Part shown: positions 7,640 through 16,771 of the stretch, piece by piece
Position numbering within the stretch: position 1 is the stretch's first letter
Layout: each line of letters opens with the position of its first letter
Assembly (NCBI RefSeq): GCF_017876295.1
Contig: NZ_JAGINT010000001.1
Span: forward strand, 4,360,898-4,424,897
Source: Kribbella aluminosa
GTDB lineage: Bacteria; Actinomycetota; Actinomycetes; Propionibacteriales; Kribbellaceae
Reading direction: 5' to 3'
Length of the DNA: 64,000 bases
Notes under the pieces: model-generated
What the model was told of the DNA's origin: nothing
The model's input: the letters and a program-made list of their open reading frames with translations, nothing else
Database searches by the model: none
Translations under genes and position numbers: made by a program

Positions 7640-9550
7640 CTACCAGCTGCCGCCTCCACCGCCGCCGCCCCCGCCGCCCGACGACGAGGACGACGTACTG
7701 GAGGAGGAGAAACCGGAGGAGGAACCACCTCCGGCCGACGGTGACGGTGACGGTGACGGGAGCTCGGCGAACGTGCTGGAGACCGTCGTGGAGATGCTCC
7801 CGGCGGTCCAGCCGGAGTCGTAGTACGAGCTGGAGCCGGTGTACCAGGACGGGGCCGCGGTCAGCCGGCCGGAGTCGACGAGCTGCTTGCACACCTGCTG
7901 CCAGCGGTCGGCCAGCCCCAGCACGATGGCCCACGGCAGGTACTTGCTGAAGATGTCCTCGCCGGCCTCGAAGCGGAGCTGGTCCGCCTCCGCGGTGCTG
8001 AGGTACTGCCGGAACCCGACGACCTGGTCGGTCACGGCGCGGCCGAGCGCGTTCCGGCGGCCGGCCCGGCGCTGCAGGATCAGGTCGACGACCGCGTTCA
8101 GTACGGCGAGCACCGGCAGCGCGATCACGATCGCCGGGCCGAGCCACGGTGGCGCTCCGAACTTGATCACGTAGACGATCAGCGAGATCAGCCCGACCAG
8201 GACCGCCAGGAAGACACCGCAGCCGAGCGGCACCCAGCCGTAGCCGGACGACTCCACGACGGTCGAGCGGTGCGGCAGCCGCGCGTACCAGTTCCGGTCC
8301 ACGACCTGCTTCCACAGCGCGTCGCCCATGCTCTCGGCGGCTCGCTGCGGCCGGGTGTCCCCCATTGCCGGCCTGAGCAGCCGGACCTCGCCACCTGGCT
8401 GTTGCTTCGGGAACAGCCCCTTCAGCAACGCCTTCTCGTGCGCCGCGGTGGCGAGCCCTGCGTCCACCAGCACGGCAGTCCGGACGTCGTTCTCGCTCTC
8501 GATCCGGACGGCGCCACGGACAGCCAGGTCGACGAGGGTCGCCGCCACCTCGGTGGTGTCCACCTTGCCGTCGATCAGCAGACCGCCCTCCGCGGCGCTG
8601 ATCTCCGGCGGCGCGAACGCGACCGGGATCGCCTTCTCCGCCAGCCGGTCCGGCACCGTCCGCGCGGCGAGTCCCGGGGGCGGGACGGTCCCCGGCGGCA
8701 TCCCGTCGTACCGGAGGTCTCGGCGACGGCGGACGGTGAGCTTGCCGGCGGCGATCGCGATCACGGTCAGTACGACCGAGCTGATCGCGGCCGGCCAGCT
8801 CACGCCGTACCGTGCGAGGAAGCCCGGCGGGTCGACGACGATCGGCGTGTCGTTGCTCACGGCACCGGCTTTGATGCCGGCGACAATCGTCAGCTCCTCG
8901 CCGCGGACCACGTCCGTTTCCTGCGTGAACGTGGCCTTGCCGCCGACGATCGCCTTCTCGTCGCAGCTCGCCGTGGATCCGGACGGGCCTTCGTTGCAGG
9001 CAACCTTCGTCACGCCCTGCGGCACCGTCACCGTGACCACGACGTGGTCGAGCGGCGCCTCCCAGCTGTTGCCGGTCGCGTCCCAGTACAGCTCACTGTG
9101 GTCCGGGAAGTGCCGCAGCGCGCCACGCACGTCGTAGCTGATCTTGTACGTCGCGTCCCGCCCGGTCACCGTCTCGCCCGAGGCGCCGATCTTGATCCGC
9201 AGCACCTGGTTGCGGGCCTTGTTCGTCCTGGCCGTGGACGTGCTGAACTCGGCGGGCGCGTTCGGCGAGGACACCTGGACGTTCGACACGTCGTACCGCT
9301 GGTCCTTCGAGCGGTCGTCGACGTACGGCTCGCGGATCACCAGGTCCCGGAAGATCCCGTGCCGGCCGGAGTCCCCGAAGTGGTACTCGATCGACTCGGT
9401 CACGTGCAGCACACCGTCCGCGGACACGTCGTACGCGATCGTCATCGACCGCACCCGGTCACCGATCGCGGCCGACGCCGGTACGGCGTATCCGGCCAGG
9501 GCGATCGCGAGAACGAGCAGGCTGACGACGACCCCGAGCGCACGACGCAT
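7640..9550 (-). CDS. DUF2207 membrane protein, copy A
   Basis: The 636-aa protein has a signal peptide (MRRALGVVVSLLVLAIALAG), an extracytoplasmic DUF2207 domain (YHFGDSGRHGIFRDLV), one membrane segment near 275-292, a cytoplasmic part, a membrane hairpin near 440-490, and a low-complexity Ser then Gly tail ending in SW. The family is widespread in actinobacteria with no firm function. The copy upstream (B) has the same plan, so this is a tandem duplication. A leaderless-type -10 hexamer lies 7 bases before the start. Confidence 0.88.
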   Translation of the reverse strand: MRRALGVVVSLLVLAIALAGYAVPASAAIGDRVRSMTIAYDVSADGVLHVTESIEYHFGDSGRHGIFRDLVIREPYVDDRSKDQRYDVSNVQVSSPNAPAEFSTSTARTNKARNQVLRIKIGASGETVTGRDATYKISYDVRGALRHFPDHSELYWDATGNSWEAPLDHVVVTVTVPQGVTKVACNEGPSGSTASCDEKAIVGGKATFTQETDVVRGEELTIVAGIKAGAVSNDTPIVVDPPGFLARYGVSWPAAISSVVLTVIAIAAGKLTVRRRRDLRYDGMPPGTVPPPGLAARTVPDRLAEKAIPVAFAPPEISAAEGGLLIDGKVDTTEVAATLVDLAVRGAVRIESENDVRTAVLVDAGLATAAHEKALLKGLFPKQQPGGEVRLLRPAMGDTRPQRAAESMGDALWKQVVDRNWYARLPHRSTVVESSGYGWVPLGCGVFLAVLVGLISLIVYVIKFGAPPWLGPAIVIALPVLAVLNAVVDLILQRRAGRRNALGRAVTDQVVGFRQYLSTAEADQLRFEAGEDIFSKYLPWAIVLGLADRWQQVCKQLVDSGRLTAAPSWYTGSSSYYDSGWTAGSISTTVSSTFAELPSPSPSPSAGGGSSSGFSSSSTSSSSSGGGGGGGGGGSW

Positions 9551-9557
9551 GCGCGCG

Positions 9558-9563
9558 ACACTA
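9558..9563 (-). promoter_or_regulatory. Leaderless -10 element of DUF2207 copy A
   Basis: On the minus strand TAGTGT is followed by 7 bases and then the ATG at 9550. Copy B shows the same spacing. Confidence 0.45.
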
Positions 9564-9582
9564 CCGAGAGTAGAGGTCGCGA

Positions 9583-11487
9583 CTACCAGCTACCGCCGCC
9601 ACCACCACCGCCACCGCCGCCGGAGAAGCCGCCGCTGAAGCCGGAGGAGCTGCCGCCGCCTCCGCCGGAGCTGGAGGGCGTGGGCGGCGAGTCGAAGCTG
9701 TGGGCGACCGTCGAGCCGACGGCGGCGGCGGTCCAGCCGGAGGTGTAGTACGACGGGCCGGAGTACCAGTACGGGTCCGGCGGGATGCGGCCGGCTGCGA
9801 CGAGCTGCTCGCAGACCTTCTGCCAGCGGTCGGCGAGACCGAAAGCGATGGCCCAGGGCAAGTACTTCGAGAAGATGTCCTCGCCCTCCTCGAAGCGGAG
9901 CTGGTCCACCTCGGCGGTGGCGAGGTACTTCCGGAAGCCCACCAACTGGTCGGTGACCGCCCGGCCGGCCGGATTGCGCTGACCGCGGCGGCGGATCGCG
10001 ACCCAGATGCCGATGGCAACGACCACGGCGATCAGCGGGACCGCGAGCACGATTTTCCGGCCCGGCAGGCCCGCGCCTGCCCCGGCGGACACCACTCCCA
10101 TCAAGCCGGCGCCGACCACCCAGAGCGCGACCATCCCCAGGCACGCACCGCTGAAGCCCTTCTTGAACAGCGAGCCACCACCGGCCCGCGGCATCCGCAG
10201 GTACCACTGCCGGGCCTGCACCTGGTCCCGGAGCGCCTTGATCATCGCGTCGTGGGCGTTGCGCATCGTGTGGTCGCCGACCGCGCCGCGCTCCAGCACC
10301 ACCTCGGAGCCGGGCTGCAGGGTCGGGAACAGCCCGGCCATCAGCGCCTGCTCGTGCGGTGCGGTCGCGGCCGCCGGGTTCAGCAGCACGGCCTTCTGGG
10401 TCTCGCCGTCGTTGTCGATCCGGACGCCGCCGCGGACCGCCATGTCGATCAGTGTCGCGGCCGTCTCGGTGGTGGTCGCCTTCGCGTCGATCAGCAGGCC
10501 GCCCTCGGCGACCGGGATCCGCGGCGGCGAGAACGCGACCGGGAGCTGGTCCTCGCGGAGGTCGTCCTTCACCGGCTCGGCCGAGGTCCCGTCCGGCGGG
10601 AAGGTGCCCGGCGGCATCCCGGCGAACCGCTGGTCCTTGTTGCCCAGTTTCGCGTACAGCGCGGCGATCACCAGGGCGAGCACGGTGACGACACCGGAGC
10701 CGATCAGCTGCAGCCAGGACAGACCGTTGCGCTCCAGCCAGCTCGGCGGGTTCACGACGATCGGCTTGTCGTTCTGGACGGCGCCCGCGGTGATCCCGGC
10801 GACGACGGTCAACTGGTCGCTGTTCGTCAGGTTGGTGGCCTCGAACACGCCCTGGCCGCCGACGACCGTGCTGGACGGGCAGGTCTGCTGCGCGCCGTAC
10901 TTGCCGGTGAAGCACTCCGCCTTCGTGACGCCCTGCGGGACGTTGACGGTGACCTTGACGTTCTCCAGGGTGGCGTCCCAGCCGTTGCCGGTCGCGTCCC
11001 AGTACAGCTCGCTGTGGTCCGCGAAGTGCCGCAGCGCACCGCGGACCTCGTAGCTGATCGTGTACGTCGCCCGGGTGCCCTTCACCGTGTCGTTGGCGGA
11101 CCCGATCTTGATCTGGGTGGTCTCGTACCGTCCCTGGTTGCGCGACGAGGTCGACGTGCTGAACTCGGACGGTGCGTCCGGCGACGACACCTTGATCTTC
11201 GAGACCTGGTACTCCTGGTCCTTCGAGGCGTCGTCGGCGTACGGCTCGCGGGTCACCAGGTCCCGGTAGATGCCGTGCCGGCCGGTGGTCGCGAACTGGT
11301 AGTCGATCGTTTCCGTGACCTGCAGTACGCCGTCCGTGGTGACGGTGTAGCCGATCGTGAAGTTCGTGACCTTGTCGCCGTACTCCGCCGGGTGCGCGCC
11401 GGCGGGCCCGGCGGACGTCACCGCGAATCCCGCCATCGCCAGTACCGCGAACAACGTGCTGATGACGACCCCGAGTGCCCTACGCAT
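9583..11487 (-). CDS. DUF2207 membrane protein, copy B
   Basis: This 634-aa paralogue of copy A starts at the ATG at 11487 (MRRALGVVIS), not at the longer open frame. It has a signal peptide, the DUF2207 ectodomain (YQFATTGRHGIYRDLV), a central membrane segment, a membrane hairpin near 440-490 and a Gly-rich tail ending in SW. The cytoplasmic core DQLRFEEGEDIFSKYLPWAI is almost identical in copy A. The conserved terminal Trp in both tails suggests the tails matter. The gap between the copies is only 32 bases. Confidence 0.88.
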   Translation of the reverse strand: MRRALGVVISTLFAVLAMAGFAVTSAGPAGAHPAEYGDKVTNFTIGYTVTTDGVLQVTETIDYQFATTGRHGIYRDLVTREPYADDASKDQEYQVSKIKVSSPDAPSEFSTSTSSRNQGRYETTQIKIGSANDTVKGTRATYTISYEVRGALRHFADHSELYWDATGNGWDATLENVKVTVNVPQGVTKAECFTGKYGAQQTCPSSTVVGGQGVFEATNLTNSDQLTVVAGITAGAVQNDKPIVVNPPSWLERNGLSWLQLIGSGVVTVLALVIAALYAKLGNKDQRFAGMPPGTFPPDGTSAEPVKDDLREDQLPVAFSPPRIPVAEGGLLIDAKATTTETAATLIDMAVRGGVRIDNDGETQKAVLLNPAAATAPHEQALMAGLFPTLQPGSEVVLERGAVGDHTMRNAHDAMIKALRDQVQARQWYLRMPRAGGGSLFKKGFSGACLGMVALWVVGAGLMGVVSAGAGAGLPGRKIVLAVPLIAVVVAIGIWVAIRRRGQRNPAGRAVTDQLVGFRKYLATAEVDQLRFEEGEDIFSKYLPWAIAFGLADRWQKVCEQLVAAGRIPPDPYWYSGPSYYTSGWTAAAVGSTVAHSFDSPPTPSSSGGGGGSSSGFSGGFSGGGGGGGGGGSW

Positions 11488-11494
11488 ACCCCGG

Positions 11495-11500
11495 ACCCTA
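11495..11500 (-). promoter_or_regulatory. Leaderless -10 element of DUF2207 copy B
   Basis: TAGGGT on the minus strand lies 7 bases before the ATG at 11487, as for copy A. Confidence 0.45.
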
Positions 11501-11581
11501 TCGATTCGCGGGGTCCGCGCGGTGAGGGCACTTGTGCGAAGTGTCCGATAGGGGAATCGTGGGTGGACCAGGAGGAACGTC

Positions 11582-13732
11582 ATGGCAGACAAGACGAACG
11601 CTTCCCAAGGCACCGGAGCCGCGCCCGCTGTGGACAGCCCGGACGCCATCCGCAACGTGGTGCTGGTCGGTCCGTCGGGCGCCGGCAAGACCACCCTCGT
11701 CGAGGCCCTGCTGGTGGCCTCCGGAGTCCTGAACAGACCCGGCACCGTCGTCGACGGAACCACCGTGTGCGACTTCGACGACGCCGAGATCCGCCAGCAG
11801 CGTTCGGTGGGCCTGTCGCTGGCGTCGCTCCCGCACGACGGTGTCTCAGGAAAAGTGAAGGTGAACCTGATCGACACGCCCGGGTACGCCGATTTCGTCG
11901 GCGAGCTGCGGGCCGGGCTGCGCGCCGCGGACTGTGCGCTGTTCGTGATCTCGGCGAGCGAGGGCGTCGACGAGCCGACCCGCTCCGTCTGGCAGGAATG
12001 CCAGGAGGTCGGGATGCCGCGCGCCGTGGTGATCACCAAGCTCGACCACGCCCGGGCGAACTACCAGAACGCGCTGGCCACCGCGCAGGCGGCGTTCGGC
12101 GACAAGGTCCTGCCCCTGTACCTGCCCGCCGGCGACGGGCTGATCGGTTTGCTCACCCAGTCGTACTACGAGTACTCGGACGGCAAGCGCTCCACGTCCG
12201 CGCCGGACCCGTCGTACGCGGACCAGGTCGAGGAGCTCCGCGGCACGCTGATCGAGGGCATCATCGAGGAGTCCGAGGACGAGTCGCTGATGGACCGGTA
12301 CCTCGGCGGCGAGGAGATCGACCAGAAGGTGCTGATCGAGGACCTCGAGCGGGCGGTCGCCCGGGGCTCGTTCTTCCCGGTCGTCCCGGTCTGCAGCGCC
12401 TCGGGTATCGGCACCTACGAGCTGCTCGAGGTGATCACCAGCGGGTTCCCGTCGCCGCCCGAGCACACCATCCCGGAAGCCTTCAACCCGCACGGAGTGG
12501 CCCGGAAGGGCCTGGTCTGCGCCCCGGACGGGCCGCTGCTCGCCGAGGTGGTGAAGACGACGTCCGACCCGTACGTCGGGAGGGTCAGCCTGGTCCGGGT
12601 GTTCTCCGGCACCATCAGGCCCGACGCGACGGTCCACGTGTCGGGCCATTTCACGTCCTTCTTCGGTGACCACAACGGAGCGTCGCACGGGCACGAGGAC
12701 CACGACGAGGACGAGCGGATCGGCACGCTCTCGTTCCCGCTCGGCAAGACCCAGCGCCCGGCCGGTGAGGTGCTCGCCGGCGACCTGTGCGCGATCGGCC
12801 GGCTGACCCGCGCGGAGACCGGCGACTCGCTGTCCGACAAGGCTGATCCGCTGCTGCTGAAACCGTGGACGATGCCGGAGCCGTTGCTGCCGATCGCCGT
12901 CCAGGCGCACGCCAAGACCGACGAGGACAAGCTCGGCGCCGGCCTGCAGCGACTCGCCGCGGAGGACCCGACGCTGCGGATCGAGCAGAACCCGGAAACC
13001 CACCAGATCGTGCTCTGGTGCATGGGCGAGGCGCACTCGGACGTCGTACTGGACGCGCTCGCGAACCGGTACGGCGTGACCGTGGACACCGTCGAGCTCC
13101 GGGTGCCGCTGCGGGAGACGTTCGGCGGCCCGGCCAAGGGGCACGGGCGGCACGTCAAGCAGTCCGGCGGTCACGGGCAGTACGCCGTCTGCGACATCGA
13201 GGTCGAGCCGCTGCCGGAGGGCGCCGGGTTCGAGTTCGTCGACAAGGTGGTCGGCGGGGCGGTGCCGCGGCAGTTCATCCCGAGCGTGGAGAAGGGCGTC
13301 CGGGCGCAGATGGAGAAGGGCGTCGGGGGCGGGTACCCGATGGTCGACATCCGGGTCACCTTGCGCGACGGGAAGTCGCACAGCGTCGACTCGTCCGACA
13401 TGGCGTTCCAGATGGCCGGCGGGCTGGCGCTACGGGAGGCGGCGGCCGCGTCCCGGGTGGCGATGCTCGAGCCGGTGGACCTGGTCTCGGTCCTGGTACC
13501 GGACGAGCTGGTCGGCGCGGTGATGAGCGACCTGTCCGGGCGCCGCGGACGGCTGCTCGGGACCGACAAGGTCGGCGAGAACCGCACCCTGGTGAAGGCC
13601 GAGGTGCCGCAGGTGGAGATCACCCGCTACACCATCGACCTGCGCTCGCTGGCCCACGGCGCGGCGTCGTTCAGCCGCGAGTTCTCCCACTACGAGGCGA
13701 TGCCGGAGTCGGTTTCGTCGAAGCTCAAGTAG
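11582..13732 (+). CDS. fusA2: EF-G-like GTPase, FusA2 type
   Basis: The 716-aa protein has the five-domain layout of EF-G: a GTPase domain, domain II, and the III-V translocation part. The P-loop is GPSGAGKT (residues 30-37) instead of the AHVDAGKT type of housekeeping EF-G, and G4 reads TKLD, both marks of the FusA2 lineage. DTPG is present near residue 95. A His/Asp/Glu-rich insert lies in domain II. In mycobacteria the homologue does not replace EF-G and its role is unclear. AGGAGG precedes the ATG. The 3' end overlaps the converging AAA+ gene by 43 bases. Confidence 0.92.
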   Translation: MADKTNASQGTGAAPAVDSPDAIRNVVLVGPSGAGKTTLVEALLVASGVLNRPGTVVDGTTVCDFDDAEIRQQRSVGLSLASLPHDGVSGKVKVNLIDTPGYADFVGELRAGLRAADCALFVISASEGVDEPTRSVWQECQEVGMPRAVVITKLDHARANYQNALATAQAAFGDKVLPLYLPAGDGLIGLLTQSYYEYSDGKRSTSAPDPSYADQVEELRGTLIEGIIEESEDESLMDRYLGGEEIDQKVLIEDLERAVARGSFFPVVPVCSASGIGTYELLEVITSGFPSPPEHTIPEAFNPHGVARKGLVCAPDGPLLAEVVKTTSDPYVGRVSLVRVFSGTIRPDATVHVSGHFTSFFGDHNGASHGHEDHDEDERIGTLSFPLGKTQRPAGEVLAGDLCAIGRLTRAETGDSLSDKADPLLLKPWTMPEPLLPIAVQAHAKTDEDKLGAGLQRLAAEDPTLRIEQNPETHQIVLWCMGEAHSDVVLDALANRYGVTVDTVELRVPLRETFGGPAKGHGRHVKQSGGHGQYAVCDIEVEPLPEGAGFEFVDKVVGGAVPRQFIPSVEKGVRAQMEKGVGGGYPMVDIRVTLRDGKSHSVDSSDMAFQMAGGLALREAAAASRVAMLEPVDLVSVLVPDELVGAVMSDLSGRRGRLLGTDKVGENRTLVKAEVPQVEITRYTIDLRSLAHGAASFSREFSHYEAMPESVSSKLK

Positions 13733-14982
13733 TCAGGCTTGTTGAGGCGGCGGCGTACGTCGCGGGATTTGAGGTACGCCGCCACGTCGTCGTACCGCTC
13801 GCTCTGGTTGGCGAACTCGATGTACGAGCGGACCCGGTGCAGCCAGTCGAGGGTCGACGGCTTCACCGCGGCGAGCGCGTCGGTCAGGTGCTGCATCCCG
13901 AGCGGCGGCTCGCCACCGGTGGACAGCGCCTCGTCGATCACCTTGTCGACGCCGCGCTCGATCAGCGCACGCAGGTCCGCGCCGCTGAACATCGCGGTCT
14001 GCGCGGCGAGCGCCTTCAGGTCGAGCCCGTCGGCCGGCACCTCCCGGGTCAGTACGCCGAGGATGTCCGCGCGCGCGGGCTCGTCCGGCGGCGGTACGAA
14101 GATCACCCGGTCGAACCGTCCCGGCCGGAGCATCGCCTCGTCCACGTCCCACGGCGCGTTGCTCGCGGCGAGCACCAGCAGGCCTTCGTTCTCGGAGCCG
14201 ATCGCGTCCATTTCCTGCAGCAGTACGTCGACCAGCCGCCGCGCCTCGGACCCGCCGTGCTTGTGCCGGGCGAACGCCAGCGCGTCCAGCTCGTCGAGGA
14301 ACAGCACGCACGGCCCGTTCGCGCGGGCTCGCTCGAAGGCCTCGTGCAGGTTCCGCTCGGAGACGCCGAGGTACGGGTCCATCACGTCCTCGATCCGGAC
14401 GTTGATGAACGGCAGCCCGCACTCCCCCGCGGTCGCCCGCGCCAGCAGCGTCTTGCCGCAACCGGGAGGGCCGTACAGCATCACGCCGCCGCCGGACTTC
14501 CGCCCGTACTTCTCGTACAGCTCCGGCCTGCTCTGCGGGAGGATCACCATCCGGTGGATGACCCGCTTGATCTCGTCCATGCCGCCGACCTGGTCGAAGG
14601 TGGTGGTCTCCAACACCTGCTCCTGCTCGTACGGCGTCTCCGCCTCGGGACCGACCTTGATCCGGACGCCGCTGCGCTCCGCGATCATCCCGTCGACGAG
14701 CTGCTGCAGCCGCCCGGTGCCCTCGACGACGCCGCGCTGGCGGGCCGCTTCGAGCAGGTTCCGCAGCAGGGCGAGCCGCCCGTTCGCCGCGGCCAGCTCC
14801 CCCACCGGTACGAACTGGTCGTCGGGCAGGCCCTGGTGGTCCAGGAGTACGACGTACTGGTCGAGGGCCTCATCGGTCGCGCCCACGACGGTCAGCGACT
14901 CCGCCAGCACCAGCCGCAGCAGTACGTCCTCCGGGTTCGCCTCGACCGCCTTTCGCAAGGCGTCGATCCGGTTGTTACTCAT
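13690..14982 (-). CDS. AAA+ ATPase with N-terminal TPR-like region
   Basis: The protein of about 430 aa has a helical TPR-like N-terminus (1-100) and a classic AAA domain of the CDC48/Vps4 kind: Walker A GPPGCGKT (171-178), Walker B LFLDE (227-231), sensor 1 near ASNAP, and arginine fingers in RPGRFDR (286-292). It likely unfolds or remodels a protein partner. The start at 14982 overlaps the TPR gene stop as ATGA. It is the last gene of a three-gene overlapping operon, so the two upstream proteins are probable partners. The exact job is unknown. Confidence 0.85.
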   Translation of the reverse strand: MSNNRIDALRKAVEANPEDVLLRLVLAESLTVVGATDEALDQYVVLLDHQGLPDDQFVPVGELAAANGRLALLRNLLEAARQRGVVEGTGRLQQLVDGMIAERSGVRIKVGPEAETPYEQEQVLETTTFDQVGGMDEIKRVIHRMVILPQSRPELYEKYGRKSGGGVMLYGPPGCGKTLLARATAGECGLPFINVRIEDVMDPYLGVSERNLHEAFERARANGPCVLFLDELDALAFARHKHGGSEARRLVDVLLQEMDAIGSENEGLLVLAASNAPWDVDEAMLRPGRFDRVIFVPPPDEPARADILGVLTREVPADGLDLKALAAQTAMFSGADLRALIERGVDKVIDEALSTGGEPPLGMQHLTDALAAVKPSTLDWLHRVRSYIEFANQSERYDDVAAYLKSRDVRRRLNKPDYLSFDETDSGIAS

Positions 14983-15854
14983 GAGCCCCATCTCCGGTTG
15001 ATCCAGCGGCGGACGAGTGGCGGGACGACCCAGGAGTACACGCAGAACACGAGCCAGATCATCGCGAACGCGAACGACAACGGGCCGAGGCCGACGGCGC
15101 GGAGGCCGTAGATCACCACGACCGCGCCGACCCAGACGACCAGCGGGTTCACCCGGGCGAACGGCCGCAGCGGCAGCATCAGCGGGTGGTTGAACAGCTT
15201 CGCCTCGCGGGCGGCCGCGCGCAGATCCTCGTCACCCGGCTGCGCGGCGGCGGCCGAGCGGAGCGAGTCGTACCCGGCGCGGGAGTCACCGGTCAGCATC
15301 GACGCCGTACCGTGCAAGGCGCGCGCATTCGGGTCCTCGGGGTCGTACGCGAGCGCTTCGGAGCTGTGGCGGTGCATGTCGCGGTCCTTGCCGAGCGCGA
15401 ACGCCACCTGCGCGCGGGCCGCCGACACCGCCACGCTCTCCGGCGCGTGCGACGCGGCCCGCTCGACCAGTGCGCCCGCCTTCTCCGCCTGCCCGGCGGC
15501 GAGGCACACGTGTGCGTAACCGATCAGCAGGTCCGGGTCGTTCGGGTCGAGGCTCAGCCCCTGCAGGAACGCCGCCTCGGCCTCGGGCAGCCGGCCCTCC
15601 GACCGCAGCGACGACCCGAGCACGTGCAGCATCGCCGGGAACGGTCCGTGCTGCGCCAGGCCGTCCCGCAGTACGTCGACGGCCTCCGCGTTCCGTTCGA
15701 GGGCGTGCAGGGCCGCACCTCGGAACAGGTACGCGCGGTAGTCGAGAGCCTCGTCGCCGGACAGGCCCTGCAGCTCGTCGAGAACCCGCTCGGGGCGGGC
15801 GATCCGCAACCAGTGCGCGGCCATCTGCAGGCGGGACTCGCTCGGATCGTTCAC
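14979..15854 (-). CDS. TPR protein with C-terminal membrane segments
   Basis: The protein of about 291 aa has an array of tetratricopeptide-like helical pairs (about residues 1-200), including GLSLDPNDPDLLIGYAHVCL and ALAYDPEDPNARALHG. Two hydrophobic segments follow near the C-terminus (VVWVGAVVVIYGL and FAFAMIWLVFCVYSWVV), then a basic end. It could act as a membrane scaffold that presents substrates to the AAA+ protein. The GTG start at 15854 overlaps the upstream stop as GTGA; longer open frames are not supported. Confidence 0.8.
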   Translation of the reverse strand: MNDPSESRLQMAAHWLRIARPERVLDELQGLSGDEALDYRAYLFRGAALHALERNAEAVDVLRDGLAQHGPFPAMLHVLGSSLRSEGRLPEAEAAFLQGLSLDPNDPDLLIGYAHVCLAAGQAEKAGALVERAASHAPESVAVSAARAQVAFALGKDRDMHRHSSEALAYDPEDPNARALHGTASMLTGDSRAGYDSLRSAAAAQPGDEDLRAAAREAKLFNHPLMLPLRPFARVNPLVVWVGAVVVIYGLRAVGLGPLSFAFAMIWLVFCVYSWVVPPLVRRWINRRWGS

Positions 15855-16300
15855 CAGATCACCGTCACCAGGAGGAGGATCAAGGCCTCGGCGATCGCGC
15901 CACCGATCGTCGCCGCGATTCCCACGCCCCACAGCGAACCGTACTCCGCACCACGCAACTGGAACGCCCGGTCCATCGGCCGCTGCAGCCGGATCTGCGC
16001 CATGCAGCACAGCACCGCCACCACCCGGATCCCGACCCGGAGCCCCGACGTGATCCCGGAGTCGGCGTACAGCAGCAGGAACACGGCGACCACCACGACC
16101 AGGCCGGCGAGCCCGGACAGCAGGATCAGCCGGCGCTTCGCGGCGTCCACACCGAGCCGACCCGCGTTCAGGTAGGCGACCACGGTGGACGCGATCACGC
16201 CGCCGAAGAACGCGACGTACGTCTGGGACATCAGCCGCCAGGGGCGGACCGACATGTTCACGCCGGCGCCGATGGTCGGGCGCAGGAGATCGTCCGGCAT
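15851..16300 (-). CDS. Small four-helix membrane protein, first gene of the AAA+ operon
   Basis: The 149-aa protein has about four membrane helices (YVAFFGGVIASTVVAYL; LILLSGLAGLVVVVAVFLLL; VGIRVVAVLCCMAQI; GVGIAATIGGAIAEALILLL). The start MPDDLL at 16300 has AGGAG 5 bases upstream. I do not recognise a named family. It overlaps the TPR gene by 4 bases, so the three products are probably made in fixed ratio. Confidence 0.75.
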   Translation of the reverse strand: MPDDLLRPTIGAGVNMSVRPWRLMSQTYVAFFGGVIASTVVAYLNAGRLGVDAAKRRLILLSGLAGLVVVVAVFLLLYADSGITSGLRVGIRVVAVLCCMAQIRLQRPMDRAFQLRGAEYGSLWGVGIAATIGGAIAEALILLLVTVIW

Positions 16301-16351
16301 CGGGCTCCTAGGAGGACAACTGTGCTGGGCAGGTTCGGCTCGCGCAGTGTA

Positions 16352-16357
16352 TAGCCT
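16352..16357 (+). promoter_or_regulatory. Leaderless -10 element of the HIT gene
   Basis: TAGCCT (or the overlapping TATAGC at 16350) lies 6-8 bases before the ATG at 16364, with no ribosome binding site between. Confidence 0.4.
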
Positions 16358-16363
16358 GGGCGG

Positions 16364-16771
16364 ATGAGCGAGAACTGCCTCTTCTGCGGGATCGTGGCCG
16401 GCACCATCCCCTCCACCCGGGTCGCGGAGACGGATCGCGCGATCGCCTTCATGGACATCGCGCCGGCGACCCCCGGACACCTGCTGGTGATCCCGCGCGC
16501 GCACTCGACCGACCTCCGCGAGGCCGCCCCCGAGGACCTGACCGCGGCCACCCTGCTCGCCCAGTCCCTGGTCGGCCGCGTCATCGACCGCCTCGACGGC
16601 GCCACGGGTGCGAATCTGCTGAGCTGCATCGGCGCCGACGCCTGGCAGAGCGTCTTCCACACCCACCTGCACGTCATCCCCCGCTACCCGAACGACCCGA
16701 TGGTCCTCCCGTGGAAGCCGGAGTCCGGCGACCTGGACGAGATCAAGGCCGTGCACGAAAAGCTCATCTAG
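16364..16771 (+). CDS. HIT family nucleotide hydrolase
   Basis: The 135-aa protein has the histidine triad HTHLHVIPR near residue 105, whose middle His is the nucleophile that hydrolyses the alpha-phosphate bond of AMP-linked substrates. An N-terminal CLFCGI zinc-type pair is also present. Length is typical of Hint/HIT enzymes. The physiological substrate is unknown. Its 3' end overlaps pimA by 8 bases on opposite strands. Confidence 0.92.
   Translation: MSENCLFCGIVAGTIPSTRVAETDRAIAFMDIAPATPGHLLVIPRAHSTDLREAAPEDLTAATLLAQSLVGRVIDRLDGATGANLLSCIGADAWQSVFHTHLHVIPRYPNDPMVLPWKPESGDLDEIKAVHEKLI

Noticed and set aside
9700..12669. 989-codon plus-strand frame opposite DUF2207 copy B
   Set aside because: Arg/Gly/Asp-rich composition from antisense reading; it also runs into fusA2 in the wrong frame.
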